Positions 35,675 through 46,877 of a stretch of 64,000 nucleotides of DNA are shown piece after piece. The DNA is from Chrysoporthe austroafricana (Eukaryota > Ascomycota > Sordariomycetes > Diaporthales > Cryphonectriaceae), in NCBI GenBank assembly GCA_001051155.2, contig JYIP02000010.1, positions 248,001 to 312,000 on the forward strand. Direction: 5' to 3'. The first letter of the stretch is position 1. Each line of letters opens with the position of its first letter. The position numbers and the translations under genes are program-made. A model generated the notes under the pieces. It saw nothing but the letters and a program-made list of their open reading frames with translations. It was not told the DNA's origin and did no database searches.

Positions 35675-36370
35675 TCAAACAAAGCCAACAAAAGGCAATG
35701 TAATCGGCACCTGCGTAGTACACGTCGCATTCCCTCCCTGATCGCGCGTGCAGTCCAGCGGAAAGCTCCCCTCATACCTCGGCACCTCCCCATTGCAGGT
35801 CCCCACGCCCGCCGCGTAGTACGCATTATAATACACGGTCCCCACGTTGCCCGTGTCACTGTTGGAGTTCCCGTAGAAGCCGATCTGGTCCGCCGCACTG
35901 CCGCAGTCGAAGTGGCCCTCGCCGATCTCATAGTCGCGGAAGCCCGTCGGCTCCTCCTTGAAACATGTCCCCCCGTCGATGGTGATGTTGATGGTGTCGG
36001 GCGGGCCATAGCCGAGGGGCTGGTATGCCACGGCCGGGAGACCGGTGTAGCAGTAGGGCGTGCAGGTACAGCCAGAGTCGCCGGCGTTACACAGTGACGT
36101 GCTGTTCCAGCAGACGGTGGAACCTGAGGGATAGTTGGGGTTGGCGCAGTCGAGGTTGTGGGTGGAGTTGAACCAGCTGAAGGCCGTCATTGTAAGAGCC
36201 GGAGGGACTTCTGCCGTGCAGGTCGCTGGTATGCTGACGGTGCTCGTGGATGATGTGGAGGTGGACGTCGGCGCTACCGTGGTACTATCGCGTTTCGGAG
36301 GCGAGTGGGCGCACGACAACCCGACTACGAGTAGGAAGAGAAGAGGGTGGGTTGGGATTCGGAACGCCAT
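35675..36370 (-). CDS. Cysteine-rich secreted protein of unknown function
   Basis: Single exon, 231 aa. The signal peptide is MAFRIPTHPLLFLLVVGLSCAHS. A Ser/Thr-rich linker (about residues 28-47) likely carries O-glycans. The mature domain has 12 cysteines, an even number that fits disulphide bonding, with a compact CTCTPYC cluster in the middle. Several N-glycosylation sites are visible. No catalytic motif is recognised. Tyr/Gly/Asn-rich stretches (FYGNSNSDTGNV, VYYNAYYAAG) suggest a wall-associated or extracellular beta-rich fold. It could be a secreted effector candidate, a wall protein or an uncharacterised enzyme; nothing here decides. Confidence 0.72.
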   Translation of the reverse strand: MAFRIPTHPLLFLLVVGLSCAHSPPKRDSTTVAPTSTSTSSTSTVSIPATCTAEVPPALTMTAFSWFNSTHNLDCANPNYPSGSTVCWNSTSLCNAGDSGCTCTPYCYTGLPAVAYQPLGYGPPDTINITIDGGTCFKEEPTGFRDYEIGEGHFDCGSAADQIGFYGNSNSDTGNVGTVYYNAYYAAGVGTCNGEVPRYEGSFPLDCTRDQGGNATCTTQVPITLPFVGFV

Positions 36371-38087
36371 GATGATCCAAGTGGAATGAATAGGAGGTTT
36401 GGGACGTCGGTCACAGATGTGAAGTGCAGTTGACGCGAGGAGGGTAGTGTTCCCTTGAATATTATATGTACATTAAAGATTTGTCTTCGTGCCTTGATAT
36501 ACGTAATAGTGCTGCGGAGCGTTACCTGAATCAGCCTCGTACTCACGCTCGCAACGTCTCATTGCATTCAAACTCTGGACATGTAGCCAAGCAACCAGCC
36601 ACTTGCTCGTATCTAGTGCCGGTGTGGAGTCAAGTACTGCTTACTGTTAGCAGAAAGCCGTGCATTTAAGGTGAACGGACTGGTCACCTCCGTCTCCAAT
36701 CCGTCGGGGCCGAGCACATTAACCAAGTGAGTGGCGTGGCGTCCACCTCTCTCACTACCAGCTGAGGCTCCAGCTTATTCTGTCCACTTGAAGCTAGTGG
36801 GATCGTCCTTGTGGTAACCTTAACAAGTAAGCTTATCCCGCATATTGCTGACGCTGGGTGCCGTTTCATGCAGGGGCTCGTATTCCCAGGTACGGAGTAG
36901 AGGCTCTAGCCGGTGATCTACGAAATAGTTCCAATCCAACGCCTGCCTCGGTGTTGGTCGTGATGATGGTTTAGGTGTTTAGCGTCGGGAAGGTCTCTCA
37001 CGTAGAATTATTTATCATAGTATGTTTTACAACCTTCCAGCTCAGAGGAATACCGCCTTGCATTTCAAGCTAGTCAGCCAAAGTCTATCCTTCACCGCTC
37101 AATCATCTTCCACAAGCATTAGAGGCAGAGGCTGACATTTTGCAATGGCAAATATGATGTGAATTGGTATCAACGTTGCGTCGTCAATTCATACATATAG
37201 TCACCAAATATTTTCCATCTCTGGAGCGCCTCATAAAGCTACATGAGGCGTCCACCTAGCACTGCCTCTCCCAGCCCTGTTGAATCAGCGATCCACGTGA
37301 GTTCAGATCAAGTCTTTCGGCAAGTGGAAGAGAAGAAGCATAGTATGTTCCCTGGTATCTCCGTGGGCAGTTGGAAAAGCCAAGTGTGCGTACCTCACCC
37401 CGAATCCCCGCGAGCCATGGGAACGATCAACACTTCCTCAGGCAGGATGAGTTGAGCACTGGGTATTTCATATCCTTGGTACCTAGAAGTCGGGAAAAAA
37501 GAAAAGGCGAAGGACTTGCATTATCGTCAAAGAGTGCACGCACGTCTATGCAGCATGCCCATGCAGTAGGTCTTAGACATCTTGAGGCGTCCTGCGCATA
37601 GCGCCCAGCTCTGCTCATGATTTTGGTGAGTAAAAGGGCCTGCTAGAGTTTCGCTGATGTGCTAGCGACGGCTGAAAGTGTTTGAAATCTAAGTATGGCG
37701 AAAGAGTGTGTATGTATGAACATTGATTGCTTGAATTTATTTTTGTACGATAAGCGTTCACGTCTTGGGAACTAAAGACCGATATCGGTATAGCAGTTCT
37801 GGTTACTCTGATCCTGAAGGAATGAAGGTAACGCTACCTTCGCTATCCACTTGCTATCCCTCTACTAATCAATGGAGTGACACATTTTTTGATTAGTATG
37901 CACGCGTGGCAGGGCCTTGTAAACAACAGGAGGTGGAAATTAGCGCGCCGCTCCGGAACTAACTACAATGAGTCAGAGTCAACATAGGGGAGGTTCGAAA
38001 ATCATAAATTATCTCTTGACTGACTTTACACCTCAAAATTCATTTCCGGTCGTGCCAGATATTAGTTACTCATAAATCTTGTCCATC
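36371..38087. other. Intergenic region, no supported gene
   Basis: 1.7 kb between divergent genes. Short frames (37243-37618 in several frames) do not join by clear introns. Probably promoters and leaders. Confidence 0.35.
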
Positions 38088-39062
38088 ATGCTGTCCCAAG
38101 CAGACCCTCCAGCTACGTTCAACAAACAGCAGCTCGAAGAATACTTCAAGCACATCAAATTGCCCAAGAGGCACTATGAAGCCGGCTATCGCAACGATCT
38201 CGCTTTTCTCATGGCTTTGCACCGACACCAAATCGCGGCAATCCCTTACGAGAATCTTTCACTTCACTACTCACAGCACAAGACAGTCGACCTCGACCCG
38301 CAGGTTCTTTTCACCAAGTTCGTAGCCAATGGGCGAAATCGCGGGGGCTACTGCATGGAAGGCTCTTTGTTTTTCCTCGAAGTACTTCGCAGCGTTGGAT
38401 TTCGAGCGTATCCATCCTTCGTCCGCATCCGTCTCCGAGAGAATGGTGTGCCGACGGGGGACTACGTAAGCATTGTCCATATCGCTATTATAGTCGAGAC
38501 TACGACAGCGGACGGCCAAGTGGAGAAGTACGTCTGCGATGCAGCCTTCGGTGGCGACGGGCCAGTGGTCCCCATGCCGTTGAAGGAAGGGATTGTGAGT
38601 CGCAATCTTGGTACCCAGGAGATTCGGCTCGCACGTGAGAAGCTTCCGACATCGCTCGGCAAGTTCTGGATATACCAATATCGGAACGGTGCTGACAAGC
38701 CTTGGAATTCGTTCTACGCCTTCAACGACACGGAGGCTCTCGTGGGGGATTTTGCATCGATCAGCTACTTCACAAGTCAGGGACCGACTTTCCAGAAGAC
38801 GACAGTGATGGTCGTGAAATTTCTGCTCGGTCCGGCTGACTCTGATGGAAATCATGGCATTATTGGCAAGGTCATGTTGGTCAATGGCACGGTGAAGAGA
38901 AACATGGGTGGGAAGACGGAGGTTGTTAAAGTCTGCTCTACAGAGCCCGAGAGGATCCAAGCCTTGAAAGATTACTTCGGTATATCGCTTACCGACGAGG
39001 AAATTGTCGGAATCAAGGACACGGTGACCGAGTTGAAGGATATCGAGGTACTTGGTGCATGA
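38088..39062 (+). CDS. Arylamine N-acetyltransferase (NAT family)
   Basis: Intronless, 324 aa from the ATG of MLSQADPP. The catalytic triad is readable: Cys in RGGYCMEGS (about residue 90), His in SIVHIAII (about 128) and Asp in VCDAAFGG (about 148). IPYENLSLHY upstream matches the conserved N-terminal helical region. NATs transfer an acyl group from CoA to aromatic amines and hydrazines through the active-site Cys. In fusaria one homologue (FDB2) uses malonyl-CoA to detoxify benzoxazolinone breakdown products. Which acyl donor this one prefers is unknown. The family usually occurs in filamentous ascomycetes as several paralogues. Cytosolic by absence of targeting signals. Confidence 0.92.
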   Translation: MLSQADPPATFNKQQLEEYFKHIKLPKRHYEAGYRNDLAFLMALHRHQIAAIPYENLSLHYSQHKTVDLDPQVLFTKFVANGRNRGGYCMEGSLFFLEVLRSVGFRAYPSFVRIRLRENGVPTGDYVSIVHIAIIVETTTADGQVEKYVCDAAFGGDGPVVPMPLKEGIVSRNLGTQEIRLAREKLPTSLGKFWIYQYRNGADKPWNSFYAFNDTEALVGDFASISYFTSQGPTFQKTTVMVVKFLLGPADSDGNHGIIGKVMLVNGTVKRNMGGKTEVVKVCSTEPERIQALKDYFGISLTDEEIVGIKDTVTELKDIEVLGA

Positions 39063-39244
39063 TATATGAAGCATTTCGTATTTTCAGCCCATATAGACCC
39101 ATGTAGAATATCGTAGACTGGAAATGTTGTTGCAGGTCACTCATGGATCACTGGAGATCTGTATTACCAACTGTTCGTATCCCGTTTCCTGACACTTATC
39201 CGACTTATTCACTCTCCTCACTCGAGAACATTCGCTCAGTTTGT

Positions 39245-39694
39245 CTATCTCGAAGATCGACGCCTGCGAGTAGAAGCATGTGCCACCTTCTGCGCTTTCA
39301 TTTCCTTCCCTTGTGCCCCGACGGCATCACGGTCTCCGGCTTTCCTTTTCTTTGGCGTTATGGTGCTTCTCTGCTGCTTGCTCTTCTTGCCTCTGAGCTC
39401 GAGACTCTTCTCATCTAGCGTCACCAGATCCGCTTCACCATTAGCCAGCTTTTCTCCCAATTCGATCACCTCTTGCAGCTGCTGTTGACTCATGTGCTTG
39501 TAGGCTGGGCTCTTCAATACTTGGTTCCATGGCTTATTTTTGCCTATTGCGTTGTCCAGGACGATGCGAGCAAAACAGTGGTCGAGTTGGACGGGCCACT
39601 TTGGCTGCGCCGGATCCTTGGTCCTGGCGAGAGCGGGTAGCTTTTTGCGATATAAGTGATTCCACCTGTCTTGAAGCTCTTGGAGCGAGGACAT
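39245..39694 (-). CDS. Small basic protein, apparently conserved in fungi
   Basis: Intronless, 149 aa. Residues 1-95 form a compact, probably helical domain (LQELQDRWNHLYRKKLPALA, WPVQLDHCFARIVLDNAIG, YKHMSQQQLQEVIELG). The last 50 residues are Lys/Arg-rich with KKRK and a terminal RRRRSSR, probably nuclear targeting and nucleic-acid contact. The N-terminal pattern looks like a conserved fungal protein, but I cannot name a function. It is convergent with the NAT gene, which ends 180 bp away. Confidence 0.65.
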   Translation of the reverse strand: MSSLQELQDRWNHLYRKKLPALARTKDPAQPKWPVQLDHCFARIVLDNAIGKNKPWNQVLKSPAYKHMSQQQLQEVIELGEKLANGEADLVTLDEKSLELRGKKSKQQRSTITPKKRKAGDRDAVGAQGKEMKAQKVAHASTRRRRSSR

Positions 39695-42600
39695 GGTCTG
39701 CGTTGGGACTTAGGCGGGTCAGATGGTCTCGAGTGAATGTTCTCAGTGATAGCACCGTGCAGACAGAGGAAGTAGTGGGTGATCTGACAAAACCGATGTA
39801 CATAGCAGAGGCCTGCGTAAATGATAATATGTTACTGGCTCATGCAGAGACAATGGTCCTGATGTTGTCGTCATGATCGTTCTTGGACGTTGGAGCTCTA
39901 GCAGGGGTCTCCTTGTCACTGTATTTAACGCGACGGTTTGGGAATCAACCAGTCTCACAGCCTTCAGTGAATTACTACGGCTTGGCAACGGTGGCATGGA
40001 GGGGATTTGGCTGACTCTAGAGTTAGCATGCGAGCATGTAGATATGTATGCGAACCTGACGTGGTGTGGATCGTGCTGCTGAGACCAACTCGGTAAGCTG
40101 GAAGCTGGTCGTACCGGCAGTGTTGTTTCAAGCCCAATGGACAGCAGCATTTTACGTTTCGTGGGAGGCTGAGGGACTCGTGATATTTATTTCTCACGCC
40201 CATACGAGTATTCATTGGGATAGACAGTAAATAAATATCCTACTCGTGACCGAAGTACTAACCGCGCGGCCAGCATACTTATCTTGAGAATAGCAGGCAG
40301 ATGAGATCATAGCCGCGCAAATTTTCTGGGCGCCTGATATGAATAATATTAACTTGAGAATGTGAAGCCGCCGAGAGACGGCTTTCTCGTATGCTCGATC
40401 CGGAGGTTACAACTGCGCAGGTAGTCCTCTTGAAGAGGGTGTGCCAACTGCGACCGGACTTAAGAGCGCAAAGGTTTCGCCCCTCCAAGTTTTCTTGGCT
40501 CTGCACTCAAACTACTTATCAGCCCCCAAACAGATCTCTTCAGAGATGCCATATAAATAACCCCTTGATAGGAACCACGAGATAATACTGCGTGACTGAC
40601 CACTTCGTTACCGGGTGATATCCTTAGGAAAGCCCGGCTCCGTAAGCGTGCATGGAGTTGTATTGCGGGGTGATTGCGACCACTAAAAAACTAAGCATAC
40701 CTGGGCCTCTGGCTCTCAGTCTCTGACGTGCCTTGGGGCATTTAAGCCCCAAGGACGATAACCAATGGACGCACTTGATAGGCTAGCCAGCAGTCCTAGA
40801 CGGAGCAGATTACATGCATGTAGCGTCCCAACCTTTGCGTCCACCCACCTGCTTGGATTTTAGATTCAGCTGAATGCGAAGGCGGTTACATCGAGTAAGG
40901 CCACGAAGTACCCCAGTATGCTGGCAGGCTGGGTGCCTCGCACGGACGGATGTTACTCAGAGCTTGGTTCAACTTGCTCTAGATAACTGCAGCAATTCCT
41001 CATATTCGGCCCGCGTCGTAGGTCGTGCGCCGATGTGGCGGAATTCTTACTCAAAGCTGACAAAAGATGCGATGCGAGCAAGTAGGTTCAGGTCTTGCTG
41101 TCGATACTCATAAACCGTCATGAATAGCAAAACGACTGCGCAGAACATCATTGAGTCGTAGCACGTGTTTATATACCTAACAGAACCATAGTCCACTAGG
41201 GTTTGAGGATCAGTATGTTTCCTTGCGTCTCTGATGACCGCTTCACTTTCCATTCTAAGAATTTGATGCACGCCTTTAGCCACAGTACCCGCCGAGGCGC
41301 ATTCGGTGGACACGAGATCTTGAAAACGACCCGAGCGTCTGGAATTGCAACGTCCCTGCAGATCGACCAAAGATTCTATGTGAGATGGCTGTTGAGCAGC
41401 GCATCTGCGCTATTGGATGATCTGTTTAGCCATACGCAAATCCCCGATTTACCCGGTCAGGGCACTGTTGGTCTTCTGCGTACTGTTGCAAACAATAGGC
41501 TAAGTATCGGCACAATCCGTGGCACGGGCACGAGATCGGAATTCGAGATCTGGAGTGACTAGATCGTGAGGCTTAGTGGTACCACTTTAGAATTGCTACT
41601 TGGCAGCTCTAGGATCTGGGCTCTGAGGTTGTGATCTGGCAACACCCCCACGCTGACCATCCTCGCAACGTAGCAGCGCTGTTATTTCTCGTAGAGTGTT
41701 AACTGCCTCCCCTTCCGCGGAGCATTTCAAGAACCCTTGGTCTCTAGGACGGCATTTCCCGAGAGAGAATGTTGGCGTGCGGGGTGAGCTTTCTATCCGC
41801 CCGAGGCTCGCGCCCTTGTGGATCATGCGGATGCCTTGGCTGGCGGTGTCATTCCCTCGACCGTCAGACATTTCTAGCGGTGGGAAATAGTAGCACCTGT
41901 TCGTGCACTGGGTCGTAGGCCCGGTTGCATCCTGTACGAAAGCAGCTAGACTATGAGCCTTTTGACAGGGTGGTCTCTTTAGGCTAAAAAGTAAAACTGC
42001 TCTAGACTTGATTCGACTTGACTTTCCCCGTGGGACGCTGAAGTTTTCCTGGGGTTGGCTGAGGCCATTCTCCGCTTTTTAACTGACGATCCGGGGAAAT
42101 ACTAGGGTTGGATTTCTTTTTATCCAGAGGCGAGGCGAAGGGGACAGCTAGGAAGAACATCCCAGACGATGCTGGCGTGCGCTCTCCCGGTGCCCTCAGT
42201 AAGCTTCTATCTGTTCCACCGGAAACGCGGTGCTTTTTAAGGGGGTGGGTCACAAACCCTCGCGACCTCGTCCGGGTGCGCTGTCCAGTCCGAGCTCCTA
42301 AAAGCCCCTTTGAAGCCAGACGGACCTCGCGCGTGCGTGGGGGCGATGGGAAGGTGGCGCGAGGCCGCATGGTCTTTCTTTTCAACACTCGGTGACTTGC
42401 ATGAAAGCTGGCAGGACTCGCGTACGACGCTTCTTCGGACCGCCTACCGAGGAAGGTACCGATCCCTTTTGATACGGAAGACTAGCTCTAGGCCCGGTGA
42501 ACTACCGGCTATTCACTGCACACCATCCTCCTGCCTCCCCATGGCACCACACCGACAGGGTACAGCAATGTGGCTATTATGCACGGGGGGGTCCAGGCAC

Positions 42601-42775
42601 TCCCCTCGCATATCTGATGCATATATAGATGGCACATGATTCCGCTACATACTGGAGTACTACTCCTCTTCCTCCCCCTTCCTCACCGTATTGTTTTTCC
42701 TTCACGCTGGTGAGTGGTGTGCCGACCTTCCCCTGATCAGTCCCTGGCACGGAGACGCTGCCCACCGCGTTCAAT
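39695..42775. other. 3.1-kb gene-poor region upstream of the sugar transporter
   Basis: Open frames (40874-41113, 41203-41562, 42002-42395) lack domains and paired exons. The last 150 bp include TATATA near 42619 and pyrimidine-rich runs that suit a promoter and leader for the transporter gene. Confidence 0.35.
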
Positions 42776-44463
42776 ATGGGTAGCAATACATTTCAATTGG
42801 GAGGCCGGGAGTGGCCTAAGGTCACATGGTGGAGGATGAAGCATATGCGAGGTCTTTACCTCTACCTCTGGGCTGCGATGTTAACATCGGCAACGAACGG
42901 TAAGCTGAAATACAAGGACGGCCACGCTGTCGTGCAGGACTTGCTAACTTCTCTTTCCCGCCGTCCAGGTTACGATGGATCACTCATCAACAGCTTGCAG
43001 AGCATGACCCAGTGGAAGGACTATTTCCACAACCCCAGCCCGTCCATCCTCGGACTGATCACCGCGTCCTTCTCCATGGGTTCCATGCTGGCCATCCCCT
43101 TCGTGCCCTACTGTGCTGATCTCCTCGGGCGGAGGGCTGGCGTCGTGATCGGGTGCTCCATCATGATCTGCGGCATCGTGCTCCTCTCCCTGGGGATCCA
43201 CGTCGCGCTCTTCATCGTGGGCCGCCTGCTGCTGGGCTTCGGCATCGCCATCGCCCACGGCTCCGCGCCCCTCCTGATCACGGAGCTCGTCCACCCGCAG
43301 CACCGCGCCGTCTACACGACCATCTACAACACCCTGTGGTACCTGGGCTCCCTCATCGGCGCCTGGATCTCGTTCGGCACCGACAGCATCGCCGGGGACT
43401 GGGCCTGGCGGGCGCCCTGCCTGTTGCAGGCCATCCCCTCGCTCTTCCAGATCGTCTTCATCTGGTTCGTCCCCGAGTCGCCCCGGTGGCTGATCGCCCA
43501 CGGCAAGCAGGAGCGCGCGAAGCAGATCATGTACAAGTACCACGCGCAGGGTGACCAGGACGATGAGCTCGTCAACGTCGAGTTCCACGAGATCCAGCAG
43601 ACCATTGCCCTCGAGCAGGAGTACGAAAAGTCGTCCTGGAGCGAGCTCTGGTCCACTCCCGGGAACCGTCACCGCCTCACAATCCTCATCAGCTTCGGCC
43701 TCTTCTCCCAGTGGTCCGGCAACGGTCTGGTCTCGTACTACCTTACTGGTGTGCTCAAGACCATCGGTATCACCGACTCTAAGACCCAGCTCGAGATCAA
43801 TGGCTATCTGTCCATCGTCCAGCTCGTTTCCGCCGTTGGTATCTGCTTCTTCGTCGAAAAGATCGGCCGCCGCCCTCTGATACTTACGTCCGCCGCTGGT
43901 ATGCTCGTCGCTTTCATCGTCGAGACCATTGGATCGGCCGAGTACGCCAAGCACGGCACCGACGGCGCTGGCAAGGCGGTGATCGTCTTCATATTTGTCT
44001 TCTACATCTTCTACAACCTCGGGTTCTCCGGTCTTCTCGTGTCTTACTCGGCCGAGATTCTACCATACCGCCTTCGCGCCAAGGTAAGCACATCCTCGCC
44101 CTTGAGATGCAGGGCACCAGCTGACATTATTGGCAGGGGCTCACCGTTATGTTCTTCTTCGTCGACATCGCCCTGTGGTTTAACCAGTACGTCAACCCCG
44201 TCGCCCTCAGCAACATCGGCTGGAAGTACTACATCGTCTACTGCTGCTGGATCGCCTTCGAGCTGGTCTTCGTCTGGAAGTTCTTCATCGAGACGAAGAA
44301 CACGCCTCTCGAGGAGATTGCCAAGTACTTCGACGGGGATGCCGCCATCGTCGGCGGTGACGATGCCACCGCGAAGGCGCGCCACCTTGCCGGCGAGGAC
44401 GACGTTGTCGACATCGTGTCGGAGGAGAAGGGACCTGCTGGTGTCCACACCACTGGTGTTTAG
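42776..44463 (+). CDS. MFS sugar transporter (lactose permease/hexose transporter type)
   Basis: Exons 42776-42899, 42969-44083 and 44137-44463 sum to 521 aa. Intron 1 splits the codon before GYDGSLINSLQ, the first-helix sugar-porter motif. DLLGRRAG matches the helix 2-3 loop signature, GRLLLGFGIAIAHGSAPLLITEL the helix 4-5 region and PESPRWL the sixth-helix end. KIGRRPL repeats the loop signature in the second half, and the FIETKNTPLEEI end is standard. Twelve membrane segments are seen. The closest subgroup is the fungal LAC12-like/lactose permease clade, which moves di- or monosaccharides with protons across the plasma membrane; the actual sugar is unknown. The cytosolic C-terminus is acidic. 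Confidence 0.92.
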
Positions 44464-46877
44464 AGGCATCTATCTTCATGAGGATAGTATATACATGGAG
44501 TGGGCCTCCCGCTTAGGCATGACAAACATCATTGAAGGATAAAGTTCTCCATATCCGCTCTTGTGATGCCTATTGACCTTGCATGTCTGTTCACCAGTAG
44601 TTGAAAGTCATAACAACACTCTTGCCATTTTCACTATTTGGTCATCATGCCCACACATGTGCCTTTTTCCATGAGGTGAAGCCTGCTGATACCTTTCGAG
44701 TTCGTACACAGCCGTACGAAGTCCAGCAAGGAGCAGGTTAAAAGACCACACTGGCCGGCGTCTCCTACGTTAGCCATCGCTGAGCGCATGCAGATCGGTA
44801 GTGATCCCCGCTCTTTTTTTGGGGGGGGGGCGGGGGGCGGATGAACACCAAGACCTAGGAAGAGTAAAGAGCCGTGCAGGTGAAGAGGGCAATCCCCAGG
44901 CGAAGACTTTCGTGCTACTAATGCCCTAGAAGCGTTGAGCACGTCGTTATGCTGAGCCAGCAATACCGAAACAAACCGTACTACCCTCACTTACCTACTA
45001 TTTCACCGAGATATCGGCTCCGCATCATCGGTGTGTTCAACAACAGAGTACAGAAGATCGAGAACGATACATATCACAACGGCATGCACAACGCATAATC
45101 ACAACAGGATGAGAAGAACAAGCCTTTGATTGGAAATGCAAAGATTGCAATAGCCTCAGGCTCTTTTGACCGTCCGACAGGAGAATGTCTGACCCGAGCC
45201 CGAACCCCATCAAGCCCAGCAAAAGTCATCAGTACGTGAGCACCGATCCCAGCCAAGGAAATCGAGGTCATAATCAACCCCACCCCTAGCCAGGGTTCAC
45301 ATGCTGACTTGATTCGCAGGTTTCAGGCCCCGTATGCCCACCGGACGTTCGCTCTTCCGTCTTTTTTTAAAATGAGTTTTCTTTTTTTTGTTGTGTTATG
45401 GGCAAGTCCCATTCCTCGATCCTCCAATATCAGTGATTCACCCAAATAGACACGTCCATAGTGAGGGAATCAATGAACCGCATGCGTGTGATTGGAATAC
45501 CATTGGCCGACAACCCGGAGGCATTTGAAAAAGTTGCGTGGCTTGCTCTCCAGTTGAGTATTTGTTCGGCTGTGCTGAAGGAATTCGTTATAGTATCGCG
45601 CTTGCTTGTGTCGTGTCAATGTTCACAGTCCGCTGTTTTCCCTCTCATCCAAGGTCACGTAGCCCCATCGTCATAAGGACGCCCAGACGTAGGTAGTTAA
45701 ACGCCATTGGCGCTGATCGTGACCGGAAAGCCAATCGCAGAGAACCAGCGATCGTTTGGAAGAGAGTGTGGATGAATTTGCGTTGTTCATGTGAGAGATG
45801 TTGTTGATCGAGCTCAAGGCAGCAGGGTGTTGCCAAGAGTGCCAAAATTGTCGTGCTTGGGCGGAAGCACATGTCGTCCAGCTTCGGATTTCCAGGGAGA
45901 ACAGGAATCGTCAGCCAGACGAATAAAAATTGTCCAGTAGAGGGCCGTCAAATCGTGGACTCTAGGCGGGCCCCTTGTTCTTGTTCGGCTCATCACCGTC
46001 CACTGTTCCTTCGCTCCCCCATAACGTGTCTCAAAAACCACGTCACATCATATCTCCACAACCATCTTTCCTGTTGGTCGAATCTCCTGCACCGTCCGTA
46101 GAAGACATGAGGCCATCTGTGCATACTCACCCCGTTCACAATGCACCCTGGACTATGCCTTAGAAAAAGAAAAAAAAAGGAAAAAAAAAAATAAGGCAAA
46201 ACAAGCCAACCGACTCCTGAGACCCATGCGGCTCCCGTCGCAACGCGGAACTGCCTGTCAGGAAGTGACCGCCTGTCTAACTCCATGACCTAGACCGCCT
46301 CTCCGAACACCAAGATCGTACGCCCTACGCCGACCATATATACGACTGCGCGCCCGTGGAACGCCTAACACGCCGGCCAGAAGATGGACAGCGAAATCGA
46401 AAGCATCCCAAAAAGGAAAACTGAGTGAATATCTCTCGGCTGCTTTTATGAACCCTTCGCCATGCTCCTGTCCGTATTGAACCACCGTCTGATTCAGGGG
46501 TATGATGGCCAGATATCGAGGATAACGAAAAATGTCGCCGCCAAGACGCAAATGGCCCTTCTATCCCATCAAGCCTCCCATTCCGTTGCTGCCACAAAGG
46601 ACGACCGTCCGGATGTTTTCGTAGTGCGTATATCATTCAGAAAGTGGAAGCAGCCCTGCTGGGGACGCTGTAGTCGATGTGCTCCATAGAGATTTGGTAT
46701 GGTCCGAGTAGGAGTGGGAGAGTAGTGGAGTATTATCGGCCAGGTAAAGTCGAGTTCATCCGATTTACGATGTCAAAGTGCAGAACGTGAAAGAAAAGAA
46801 ATTAGTCAAACTCAACCAACATACAAATGTTGAAACACACAGCAGCCACCACGCCTCCATGAAAACGACTCATCGTC
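44464..46877. other. Intergenic between convergent transporter and DHH1
   Basis: 2.4 kb. It includes a T8-G11 homopolymer run near 44813-44831 and A-rich tracts near 46162-46192. The part next to 46877 is probably the DHH1 3' UTR, which is often long. No coding evidence. Confidence 0.4.

Noticed and set aside
38271..39074. 267-codon minus-strand frame
   Set aside because: Shadow of the intronless N-acetyltransferase gene, whose catalytic triad is clear on the plus strand.
42980..43954. 324-codon minus-strand frame inside the sugar transporter
   Set aside because: Asp/Glu/Gly-rich shadow of GC-rich transporter codons. No start context or domain.
44813..44831. T8-G11 run considered as a regulatory or telomere-like tract
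   Set aside because: A simple homopolymer junction; may be partly a sequencing or assembly artefact and has no associated motif.
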